Made by a program: the position numbers and the translations under genes. Below, in pieces: positions 45,603 through 53,423 of a stretch of DNA of 64,000 nucleotides. Origin of the DNA: Mucilaginibacter sp. PAMC 26640 (GTDB lineage: Bacteria; Bacteroidota; Bacteroidia; Sphingobacteriales; Sphingobacteriaceae); assembly GCA_001596135.1 (NCBI GenBank), contig CP014773.1:620001-684000 (forward strand), read 5' to 3'. The notes beneath the pieces are model-generated. The model did not search any database. It was not told the origin of the DNA and saw nothing but the letters and a program-made list of their open reading frames with translations. Positions within the stretch are counted from its first letter, which is position 1; each line of letters begins with the position of its first letter.

Positions 45603-45648
45603 TGGGCGTTCCCTCCGGTCGGGCTTTCCGTTCATACGGCGCGGGCCT
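45603..45648 (+). repeat. GGGCGTTCCCTCCGGTCGGGC-like intergenic segment
   Basis: The 46 bases beginning TGGGCGTTCCCTCCGGTCGG resemble intergenic repeats I recall in several Bacteroidota genomes. Only one copy is in the window, so this is a recollection to be checked, not shown. Confidence 0.35.
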
Positions 45649-45703
45649 TAACCACCTGGCCGGTATCCACTCCAATACCTAACGCAATTTTAGTCAACAA
45701 GCC

Positions 45704-45766
45704 TTGTTCGTGTTCGCGCAAACTACAAACCCATACATGTGAAAACAGCCCGAACATGCCCGAACA
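45704..45766 (-). repeat. GTTCGGGC repeat element, copy 2
   Basis: On the minus strand: TTGTTCGGGCA, TGTTCGGGCTG, spacer, then CGCGAACACGAACAA, the same order as copy 1 (14095-14167) but with fewer 10-base units. It lies 15 bases beyond the end of lnt between convergent genes, like copy 1. Confidence 0.7.
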
Positions 45767-45780
45767 AAAAATGCAGGCTT

Positions 45781-47412
45781 TTAAGCGGCAGTTTTCCGCC
45801 CCCGGGCCTTTGCCTGCAAACTCAAAACCACAATAACCACAATCCAAAGCACCGCTAAAACGCTCCCGGCCTTGGGCAGGTAATCGCCATATTCCACATA
45901 AAAGGTAATATCACTATTGAGGTTGATATCCTGTTTTAGCGCTGTTTTCACCCACCAGCCACTGTGTTGCACCACATCACCGCGCTGGTTAATAAATGCT
46001 GAGATACCGGTATTGGCTGAGCGGCAAACCCAGCGCCTTGTTTCTATGGCGCGCAACTTGGCATAATCCATGGCCTGGTCTTTTCCTGAAGTATTTTCCC
46101 ACCAGCCATCATTAGTTATGATCGCTATAAATTGCGACCCCTGTTTTACAGATTTGGCCACCCATCCGCCCCAAAAGGCATCGTAACAGATCATTGGCGT
46201 TACACCGATACCGCTTTGCGCGTAAAATACGCTGGGTTCAGTTTGCATAGTATAGGCCCCGGTTGCGCCGCCTAAATGAGCAAATACGGGTTTTAAAAAC
46301 GCTAATACGTTGCCAAACGGTAATGATTCTGCTCCAGGCACCAGTCGTGATTTATGATAGAGCTGAACTTTTTGCGAATTCTCAATATCGATAGCAGCGC
46401 TATACCTGTCCAGGTACCGGCCATCGGGCAACTGGCTTGCCGTTTCGTTGCTCAGTTGATCATAAAGGCGATAGGTTTCACCGCCGGTTATTACATTGCC
46501 ATTTTTATACCGGTTAAGAAATTGCTTTACCTGTAAATAGTGGTTGCTGACCAATATATGGTCTTCATCTATTGGGTCCACTATGGCAGTTTCAGGCCAA
46601 ATGAAAAACTCGGTATTCCGTTGCCCTAAAGAATCGGATAACTTGGTCAGCGTTTCTATCTGCTTAAAAACTGGAATGGTGCCCTCCTTATCGTAGGGAT
46701 CGATATTAGGCTGCGCCACTATTACATTGGATGGATTAACCTGCTCCACATAACTGTAGTACCTATACAAAGAAAATCCCATTGGCAGCACCAAAACCAG
46801 GGTTACACTGATAACTAATTGCTTTCTTAGCTTTTGAGTTTGGGCTTCTCTTAGTCCAACATATATCAAAAAAACAAGGATATTGATGGCCCAAACCCAA
46901 ATGCTGCCGCCGTAAACGCCGGTATATTCATACCATTGTACCCATTGATGCGACATAGCGAATCCGTTGCCCAAAGTCATCCAAGGAAAGTTAAGATCCC
47001 AGCTTTGGTGCAGGTATTCATACCCTATCCAAAAACAAACGAGACCCAAAAGGCCTATAGTACGGTTGGTTCTCAATCGTAAATGATAATACAGCCAGCA
47101 GGCAGTAGCCGTCAGCAACGGCCCAAGCGCATAAGGAATTAACGTTACCGGCACAGCGATAACGGCGCCAATGATCTTTAGCGAGTTATATACCCAATAA
47201 ATACAAAGCGTGTTCCAGATAAAAAATCCGATAAAAGTGGTATTGAAAATTTTTCTCCCTTTTTGCAGCGTGTTGGAGTTAATAATTTGCTCCATCGCCA
47301 GCAACATCGGCACCAGCCCGATAAACAGGAAGAATGTAGTGTAAGGGGTAGGTGGCCAGGCCAGCCAAAGCAATAAGCCTGAGAATATGGAAAGTGGTAT
47401 GTTTTTTTTCAT
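45781..47412 (-). CDS. lnt: Apolipoprotein N-acyltransferase
   Basis: Inner-membrane enzyme adding the third acyl chain to lipoproteins. Six or more membrane helices occupy the first 230 residues (MKKNIPLSIFSGLLLWLAWPP onward) followed by the nitrilase-like domain with the catalytic set Glu (WPETAIVD), Lys (HKSRLVPGAE) and Cys (PMICYDAFWG). The 543-residue length is typical. Needed for the many lipoproteins in the window. Confidence 0.95.
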   Translation of the reverse strand: MKKNIPLSIFSGLLLWLAWPPTPYTTFFLFIGLVPMLLAMEQIINSNTLQKGRKIFNTTFIGFFIWNTLCIYWVYNSLKIIGAVIAVPVTLIPYALGPLLTATACWLYYHLRLRTNRTIGLLGLVCFWIGYEYLHQSWDLNFPWMTLGNGFAMSHQWVQWYEYTGVYGGSIWVWAINILVFLIYVGLREAQTQKLRKQLVISVTLVLVLPMGFSLYRYYSYVEQVNPSNVIVAQPNIDPYDKEGTIPVFKQIETLTKLSDSLGQRNTEFFIWPETAIVDPIDEDHILVSNHYLQVKQFLNRYKNGNVITGGETYRLYDQLSNETASQLPDGRYLDRYSAAIDIENSQKVQLYHKSRLVPGAESLPFGNVLAFLKPVFAHLGGATGAYTMQTEPSVFYAQSGIGVTPMICYDAFWGGWVAKSVKQGSQFIAIITNDGWWENTSGKDQAMDYAKLRAIETRRWVCRSANTGISAFINQRGDVVQHSGWWVKTALKQDINLNSDITFYVEYGDYLPKAGSVLAVLWIVVIVVLSLQAKARGRKTAA

Positions 47413-47427
47413 TTAGTAATAATCAAC

Positions 47428-47510
47428 CGTCATTGCGAGGCACGAAGCAATCTCTAAGATTTGCAAACCGCTCTGCCTGGGTAGCGATTGCTTCGTTCCT
47501 CGCAATGACG
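47428..47510. repeat. CGTCATTGCGAGG hairpin repeat
   Basis: 25-base arms at 47428-47452 and 47486-47510 are inverted copies with one mismatch (24 of 25 match). The outer arm reads CGTCATTGCGAGG and the inner arm ACGAAGCAATC. It lies between lnt and rsmI, both on the minus strand, and so may attenuate the transcript between them. Confidence 0.85.
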
Positions 47511-47540
47511 TGGTGTGGACAAAAGTTGTACACTTAGAAT

Positions 47541-48275
47541 TTAATCTTCTTCATCATCCCCGTACTTCTTTTTCTTTTTATCTACCTCAACAGGTGCAGC
47601 GCCGGCTACGCACATTACAAACTCACCCTTCATGGGGTGAGTTTCAAAATAGGCTTTCACCTCTACAACCGTACCACGCACCGTTTCTTCAAACATCTTT
47701 GTCAGCTCGCGCGATACGGAGATCTGGCGGTCGGCACCCCAGTAAGTAGCCATTTCCTCCAGCGTTTTTAATAAACGGTGCGGCGATTCGTAAAGTATCA
47801 GCGTACGTTCTTCTGTGGCCAATTGTTTGTAGCGGGTTTGTCGTCCTTTCTTAAGCGGCAAAAATCCTTCAAAACAAAACTTATCGGTAGGGAATCCGGA
47901 GTTGACCAGTGCCGGCACAAAAGCGGTAGCGCCGGGCAGGCATTCTACCGCTATATTGAATTTCAATGCCTCGCGCACCAGGTAAAATCCCGGGTCGGAG
48001 ATGGCAGGTGTACCCGCGTCGGAAATCAAGGCAATGTTTTGCCCCATCAGTAAAAATTTAATGATCTCGTTGCTACTCTGATGCTCGTTATGCTGATGAT
48101 GCGCAAAAACCTTGTTCTGGATCTCAAAATGCTTCAGCATTGGTGCCGATGTGCGGGTATCTTCGGCCAGTATCAGGTCGGCTTCTTTTAAAATACGGAT
48201 GGCACGGAAGGTCATGTCCTCCAGGTTGCCTATGGGTGTGGGTACTAAGTAGAGTTTACCTGGTGTTGGGTTCAT
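47541..48275 (-). CDS. rsmI: 16S rRNA (cytidine-1402) 2'-O-methyltransferase
   Basis: A 244-residue SAM-dependent enzyme of the tetrapyrrole-methylase fold that methylates C1402 of 16S rRNA. Marks: GKLYLVPTPIGNLEDMTFRA, ILAEDTRTSAPML, ALISDAGTPAISDPG, YESPHRLLKTL. The last part ends in a Lys/Glu-rich tail (KKKKKYGDDEED). A shorter paralogue is at 28893-29603. Divergent from serS. Confidence 0.94.
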   Translation of the reverse strand: MNPTPGKLYLVPTPIGNLEDMTFRAIRILKEADLILAEDTRTSAPMLKHFEIQNKVFAHHQHNEHQSSNEIIKFLLMGQNIALISDAGTPAISDPGFYLVREALKFNIAVECLPGATAFVPALVNSGFPTDKFCFEGFLPLKKGRQTRYKQLATEERTLILYESPHRLLKTLEEMATYWGADRQISVSRELTKMFEETVRGTVVEVKAYFETHPMKGEFVMCVAGAAPVEVDKKKKKYGDDEED

Positions 48276-48287
48276 GCTTCGCTTCTT

Positions 48288-48360
48288 GGTCCATAGTCTT
48301 TGGACGATAGACCATAGCTTTACTCAATTATCTATGGACTATGGTCTATGGACTATCGAC
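48288..48360. repeat. CTATGGAC-type inverted/direct repeat
   Basis: Short words CCATAG, GACCATAG, CTATGGAC, TATGGTC, CTATGGAC recur; ATAGACCATAG (48307-48317) pairs with CTATGGTCTAT (48339-48349) across 21 bases. Lies in the rsmI-serS divergent region. Confidence 0.65.
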
Positions 48361-48367
48361 TTATTTA

Positions 48368-48375
48368 TATCTTTG
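48368..48375 (+). promoter_or_regulatory. -7 box for serS
   Basis: TATCTTTG, 15 bases before the serS ATG. Confidence 0.55.
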
Positions 48376-48390
48376 CCTAAAATTAGAATA

Positions 48391-49662
48391 ATGCTGCAAG
48401 TTAGTTATATCCGTGATAACAGGGAACAGGTTTTAGAACGTTTGGCTGTAAAAAATTTCAAACAGCCGGAATTGATAGATGAGGTGATTGGCCTGGACGA
48501 GAAACGCCGCCAAACCCAAAACCAGCTTGATACTGTTTCATCGCAAAGCAATACCGCTGCCAAACAGATAGGTGAGCTGATGCGCACGGGTAAAAAAGAC
48601 GAGGCAAATGCCATAAAAGCCAATACCGGTAAATGGAAAGAAGAAGGCAAGCAATTGGCCGAGCAGCTAAGTGCCATTGAGCAGGAACTGCAGGACAAGA
48701 TCATCTTACTTCCCAACCTGCCACATTCATCTGTACCCAAAGGCATCACGCCCGAAGAAAATGAAGTAGTTTTAGAGAATGGCAGCATTCCTGAATTGCA
48801 TGCCGGTGCCTTACCACATTGGGAACTGGCTACCAAATATAATTTGATAGATTTTGAACTCGGTGTAAAAATCACAGGTGCGGGTTTCCCGGTATATAAG
48901 GGTAAGGGGGCCAAATTACAGCGCGCCTTAATCGCTTTCTTTTTAGACGAAGCAGAAAAAGCAGGCTACAGCGAGGTAATGCTGCCTTTGTTGGTAAATG
49001 AAGCATCCGGTTTTGGAACCGGACAGCTGCCGGATAAAGAAGGGCAGATGTATTTTGTTGGCCAGGATAATTTGTATTTGATCCCGACTGCAGAGGTGCC
49101 TATTACCAACCTGTACCGTGATGTGATCTTAAAAGCTGACGAACTTCCGGTACAAAACTGCGGTTACACACCATGCTTTCGCCGCGAGGCCGGGTCTTAC
49201 GGTGCCCATGTACGTGGCTTAAACCGCCTGCACCAGTTTGATAAAGTGGAACTGGTACAAGTGGTACACCCGGATACCTCATATGATGTATTAGAACAAA
49301 TGAGCAACCATGTGCAAAGCCTGCTGCAAAAGCTGGGTTTACCATACCGCGTTTTGCGCCTTTGCGGTGGTGATATGAGTTTCACAGCTGCATTAACTTA
49401 TGATATGGAAACCTGGAGTGCTGCACAAGGCCGTTGGCTGGAAGTATCTTCCGTATCTAACTTTGAAACTTACCAGAGTAACCGCTTAAAACTGCGTTTC
49501 CGTAACGCAGAAGGCAAAACACAGTTAGCGCACACGCTGAATGGGAGCGCGTTGGCATTGCCAAGAATAGTGGCTACTTTACTGGAGAATTATCAAACCG
49601 AAAAAGGGATCAAGATCCCGGAGGTTTTGGTACCTTATACTAAGTTTGATTGGATTGATTAA
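48391..49662 (+). CDS. serS: Seryl-tRNA synthetase
   Basis: Class II synthetase charging tRNA-Ser. Start at ATG 48391 (MLQVSYIRDNRE), giving 423 residues; an in-frame ATG at 48274 would put the promoter and a repeat inside the gene. The N-terminal coiled-coil arm is at about 30-110, then the catalytic domain with motif 2 around PCFRREAGSYGAHVRGLNRLHQF and motif 3 near the C terminus (AHTLNGSALALPRI). Confidence 0.97.
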   Translation: MLQVSYIRDNREQVLERLAVKNFKQPELIDEVIGLDEKRRQTQNQLDTVSSQSNTAAKQIGELMRTGKKDEANAIKANTGKWKEEGKQLAEQLSAIEQELQDKIILLPNLPHSSVPKGITPEENEVVLENGSIPELHAGALPHWELATKYNLIDFELGVKITGAGFPVYKGKGAKLQRALIAFFLDEAEKAGYSEVMLPLLVNEASGFGTGQLPDKEGQMYFVGQDNLYLIPTAEVPITNLYRDVILKADELPVQNCGYTPCFRREAGSYGAHVRGLNRLHQFDKVELVQVVHPDTSYDVLEQMSNHVQSLLQKLGLPYRVLRLCGGDMSFTAALTYDMETWSAAQGRWLEVSSVSNFETYQSNRLKLRFRNAEGKTQLAHTLNGSALALPRIVATLLENYQTEKGIKIPEVLVPYTKFDWID

Positions 49663-49674
49663 ACCTACGAATTG

Positions 49675-49761
49675 GTCATCCTGTAAAACGAAGCATCTAA
49701 TTAACCTCATGCATTATTCAAATGCTGGTTGGTTAACAGATGCTTCGTTCCTCAGCATGAC
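49675..49761. repeat. GTCATNCTGAGG hairpin repeat
   Basis: 24-base arms (49675-49698 and 49738-49761), 20 of 24 matching in inverted orientation. The inner part AACGAAGCATCT is close to that of the 47428-47510 repeat (ACGAAGCAATC), so the two are probably related families. Follows serS. Confidence 0.75.
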
Positions 49762-49800
49762 AGTATGTTTTATGGCGTCATGGCCATTACGAAATTATTA

Positions 49801-49837
49801 AACAAAAACGGCCGGCATATGCCAGCCGTTTTTGTTT
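49801..49837. terminator. Bidirectional terminator, serS / GH3-beta-lactamase
   Basis: AACAAAAACGGCCGGCA pairs with TGCCAGCCGTTTTTGTT, one G-T pair, between the convergent genes. Confidence 0.82.
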
Positions 49838-49852
49838 AACCTTTATCATTCC

Positions 49853-51685
49853 CTACATCCCCTTTCCTATCGCATCATAAACCACATCCAGAATGCGTGG
49901 GCGGATATTGAGACTACCGAGCTTACTGCTTACATCCGGGTGTACCCGGTTAGAAAGGAACACATAAACCAAATTGTATTTAGGGTCTACCCATACGCAG
50001 GTGCCTGTAAAGCCGGTGTGCCCGTAAGTTTGCGGCGATGCCTTTTCTGACGGGTATTTTCGATCGGGGATAGGGTCCCATCTGTCGAATCCTAAACCAC
50101 GGCGGCTAATTGCCGACTGCTTAGTAGTAAACAGATCAACCGTTTCGGGTTTGATATATTGAACGCCACCGTAACTGCCACGGTTCAGCATCATCTGGTA
50201 AAGTATCGCTACATCGTTAGCGCTGGCAAACAGACCGGCATGCCCGGCAACACCACCCATCAGGGCCGCAGTGGGGTCATGCACGTAGCCGTCAATCAGT
50301 GTATGGCGATCAGCTCTGTCGTTTTCAGTTGGTGGGATCCTGTTCAGAGGGAAGCGGTTCAGGGGCAAAAAGCCGGCTGTTTGCATGCCCAACGGATCGT
50401 AAAAATTCTTTTGAACATAGTTATTAAGCGGCGTTGCCGTGATGGCCTCCGTAATCTGCTGCATAAAAAGCATCCCCACATCGCTGTACACATACTGGCC
50501 GCGCGTTTTGATAGGAGAGTTAAGCATATCCCTCCACATCACATCTTCAAAATAATTCTTCCTCAGGTAGTAATTATCGTTCACCTTGGTTGGGTAAGCG
50601 GCTGATGAATCCACGCTGTAGTCAGCAGGTTTAATTTTACCGAAGGTTTGAATATCCGGAATAAGGCCAGACTGGTGTTGTAGCAACTCGCGAACGGTCA
50701 GTGTATTTTTATTTGATTTCCGAGCCATGGGGATATAAGTACCGATGGTGGAATCAAGCGCCAGTTTACCCTGGTCATACAACTGCATGCTCTCCATAGT
50801 GGTGGCTGAGATCTTGGTCATGGAGGCCAGGTCAAAGATATCGCTGATCTTGTCGGGGATCTGGTTATCATAGGCATGATAACCGTATGCCTTATTAAAG
50901 ATCACCTTACCATCTTTAATAACCAAAACCACGCAACCCGGCGTAGCACGATTGCTGATCGCCTCTTTGGCAATAGCGTCGATCCCGTTCAGATTGTCCG
51001 CCTTGATGCCTGCATCTTCAGGCACGGTATACTGCAACCGGGTTTTAACGGTTATGAAGCCAGTACCGCTTGCGAATTTCGGTGAATAGGTTTTGTTTAA
51101 TTTCTGCGTGATGGCCACACCGCCGAATAAAGCCTGAGCAATAAATAATGGCGCGACTGGTGACAGCCTCGTCGACCAGATTATCGGTGCGGTAATATCG
51201 TTTAGTTTGGCCAGCCCGGCTCCCGACCCAGCAAAACAAACTACCAGGTTCTTCATCTTCTGATTATTGGTAATGAAGCTGATGATCTGCGGATTATTTA
51301 CGTCTACATCGGTAAGCTGTACAATAAGTGTATTGTAGAACCTGGTATCCATGGTCAGCATGTCCGGTGTCTTCGAGCCCAGATATTCGTTACCGTTAAA
51401 GGATGACACTTTGGTGTATTTATTCAGCAGGCTATCAAAACCGCCAGCATAATTATTAGCAAAATGAATACTGGCTAGATTTGCACCATCCAGATTTTGC
51501 AGGGGGATAACCTGTTTCTCATTATTTAGAAGAACTGTATTGAGTTCTACGGTTTTTTCCTCCTGAACATAGCCGCTTCCGCTAAACGGTGGGTTTTGTG
51601 CGCAGGCTGAATTGAATAAACTAAAACCCGACAAGAGCAGAAAATATATGTTCCGCTTATTTATTCTGATAAACCTTAACACCAT
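49853..51685 (-). CDS. Serine hydrolase: GH3_C-type domain fused to beta-lactamase
   Basis: A 610-residue exported protein. The signal ends near residue 28. Residues about 45-210 resemble the C-terminal (non-catalytic) domain of GH3 enzymes (LNTVLLNNEKQVIPLQNLD, SPVAPLFIAQALFGGVAITQ), and residues 222-600 are a class C beta-lactamase/DD-peptidase domain with the nucleophile Ser288 and Lys291 (S-M-T-K), YSD near 405 and HTG. Relatives I recall are about 1000 residues with a GH3 catalytic half at the N terminus, which is missing here. So this may act on beta-lactams or peptidoglycan peptides without cleaving sugars. Its start overlaps the end of the amidohydrolase gene by 29 bases. Confidence 0.85.
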   Translation of the reverse strand: MVLRFIRINKRNIYFLLLSGFSLFNSACAQNPPFSGSGYVQEEKTVELNTVLLNNEKQVIPLQNLDGANLASIHFANNYAGGFDSLLNKYTKVSSFNGNEYLGSKTPDMLTMDTRFYNTLIVQLTDVDVNNPQIISFITNNQKMKNLVVCFAGSGAGLAKLNDITAPIIWSTRLSPVAPLFIAQALFGGVAITQKLNKTYSPKFASGTGFITVKTRLQYTVPEDAGIKADNLNGIDAIAKEAISNRATPGCVVLVIKDGKVIFNKAYGYHAYDNQIPDKISDIFDLASMTKISATTMESMQLYDQGKLALDSTIGTYIPMARKSNKNTLTVRELLQHQSGLIPDIQTFGKIKPADYSVDSSAAYPTKVNDNYYLRKNYFEDVMWRDMLNSPIKTRGQYVYSDVGMLFMQQITEAITATPLNNYVQKNFYDPLGMQTAGFLPLNRFPLNRIPPTENDRADRHTLIDGYVHDPTAALMGGVAGHAGLFASANDVAILYQMMLNRGSYGGVQYIKPETVDLFTTKQSAISRRGLGFDRWDPIPDRKYPSEKASPQTYGHTGFTGTCVWVDPKYNLVYVFLSNRVHPDVSSKLGSLNIRPRILDVVYDAIGKGM

Positions 51686-53288
51686 TTATATATGTCTTTA
51701 CTACTTTAACATTGGGCAATTCGCTGCCATCCACCTTCATAATATCTTTATCCAGTATTACAAAATCGGCATATTTGCCCACTTCAATACTGCCCTTTTC
51801 TTTTTCCTCAAAATTTGCTTTAGCCGCCCACGTGGTCATCCCTCTTAAAGCTTCCACCCTGGTTAGCGCATTCTCCATCTGGAAACCGGCAGAAGGCCAG
51901 CCTTTCAAATCCTTGCGGATAGTTGCGGCATAAAAAGTATACATCGGGTTAATGTTTTCTACCGGGAAATCCGTCCCCAGCGGGATCCATCCGTTTTGTT
52001 TCATCAGGCTTTTATAAGCATAGGCGGTTTTAAGCCGATTTTGCCCTAACCGTTTAATAGCCCATGCCATATCGGATGTTGCATGGGTGGGCTGCACCGA
52101 CGGAATAATGTTGTCATCGCCAAAATACTTTACATCCTCGGGGGATACGACCTGCGCATGCTCTATCCGCCAGCGTTTATCATTCTTGCCTTTCAAAGCG
52201 GCTGCATATATTTTCAGAATCGTACGGTTAGCTGAATCACCAATAGCATGGGTACACATCTGGAAACCTTTAGCTGCTATTTTTTTGGCTACTTCTTCAA
52301 AATGGGCTTTGCTGCTCAGTAAAAACCCATTCCATTTAGCCGAGTCGGCATAAGGTTTTAAAAGGCAGGCTCCTCTTGATCCGAGTGCACCATCGGCATA
52401 AACCTTAAATGACCTTACATTTAAACCGGGGGTTTTGTAGGCGCCGCGTTTAAAAAGGTATTCATAATTTTCTTCCTTATCAGCCAGCATTACATACATG
52501 CGCATTTTTAAATCGCCTTTGTGCTGCAGGGCGGCAATAGTACTAACCATTTGGTAAGGCAGGCCGCAATCGTCAACCGTAGTTAAACCAACTGCAACGC
52601 AATTTTTTTGGGCACCCAGCAAAGCCGCCTGTACCACCTGCTCGGTTGGTTCGGGGATCTTACGGGTTACTATTCCAACCGCGTTATCCACCAGTATGCC
52701 GGTAAGCTTGCCGTTCTTAGTTTCTATAGTACCGCCAATAATTGTTTGCCCGGGCTTAATACCTGCAATGTTCAATGCAGCCTGGTTTACAATGGCGGCA
52801 TGCCCGTCTACCCTACTTAAAATTACGGGGCGCATCGGGAACAGAGAATCGAGTTTTGCTTTATTGGGGAATTCTTTATTTGCCCAAATATTTTGGTCCC
52901 AGCCATTACCGATGATCCAGCCTTCGGTATTGGTGCGCGAAAAAGAATTTACCGTATCTAAAACGGCCTGCCAGCTTCTACTGCCTACCAGTTTAACCTC
53001 CTGCAGACCCATACCATATTCATAAAAATGCGCGTGGGCATCTATAAAACCCGGGTAAACCGGTTTGCCGCCTGCATCGATAGTTTCCCGGGCGAAGTAT
53101 TTCCGTTCTAGCGTATCGGCTTTGCCTACTGCTATGATCTTTCCGTTGCTGATAACAAAGGCATCGGCTGTTGAAAAAGTACTATCGACTGTATAAACGA
53201 GGGCATTTTTAACAAGGGTGTCGGCATTATATTCTTTTTGCCTGCAGGCTGCGAAAAGTACAAATAACAGGGGCCATAGTTTCTTCAT
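51657..53288 (-). CDS. Amidohydrolase family lipoprotein (YtcJ-like)
   Basis: A 543-residue exported metal-dependent amidohydrolase. The signal MKKLWPLLFVLFAACRQKEY has lipobox FAAC (Cys15), unusual for this mostly cytoplasmic family. The metal site begins with DAHAHFYEYG; further His residues are in MCTHAIGDSAN and RIEHAQVVSPEDV. Substrate unknown. The stop lies within the start of the serine hydrolase gene, so the two are probably an operon. Confidence 0.88.
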   Translation of the reverse strand: MKKLWPLLFVLFAACRQKEYNADTLVKNALVYTVDSTFSTADAFVISNGKIIAVGKADTLERKYFARETIDAGGKPVYPGFIDAHAHFYEYGMGLQEVKLVGSRSWQAVLDTVNSFSRTNTEGWIIGNGWDQNIWANKEFPNKAKLDSLFPMRPVILSRVDGHAAIVNQAALNIAGIKPGQTIIGGTIETKNGKLTGILVDNAVGIVTRKIPEPTEQVVQAALLGAQKNCVAVGLTTVDDCGLPYQMVSTIAALQHKGDLKMRMYVMLADKEENYEYLFKRGAYKTPGLNVRSFKVYADGALGSRGACLLKPYADSAKWNGFLLSSKAHFEEVAKKIAAKGFQMCTHAIGDSANRTILKIYAAALKGKNDKRWRIEHAQVVSPEDVKYFGDDNIIPSVQPTHATSDMAWAIKRLGQNRLKTAYAYKSLMKQNGWIPLGTDFPVENINPMYTFYAATIRKDLKGWPSAGFQMENALTRVEALRGMTTWAAKANFEEKEKGSIEVGKYADFVILDKDIMKVDGSELPNVKVVKTYINGVKVYQNK

Positions 53289-53340
53289 ATAATAACAGGT
53301 GGATGTAAATATGATAACGTAAATACTATATACAAGTATT

Positions 53341-53348
53341 CAAAGGTA
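53341..53348 (-). promoter_or_regulatory. -7 box for the amidohydrolase gene
   Basis: Minus-strand TACCTTTG, matching TAnnTTTG, about 52 bases before the ATG. Confidence 0.45.
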
Positions 53349-53423
53349 AAGTTATGCAATCAAATAATTAATTTAGCATCGAAAATGATCCCGCTGAAAC
53401 CGGGAGAAGGGAAATACTGATAA

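Noticed and set aside
45594..45847. Small frames over the GTTCGGGC copy 2
   Set aside because: Low-complexity translation of repeats, not a gene.
48274..48390. Upstream extension of serS
   Set aside because: It would translate the CTATGGAC repeat and the -7 box; the real start is ATG 48391.
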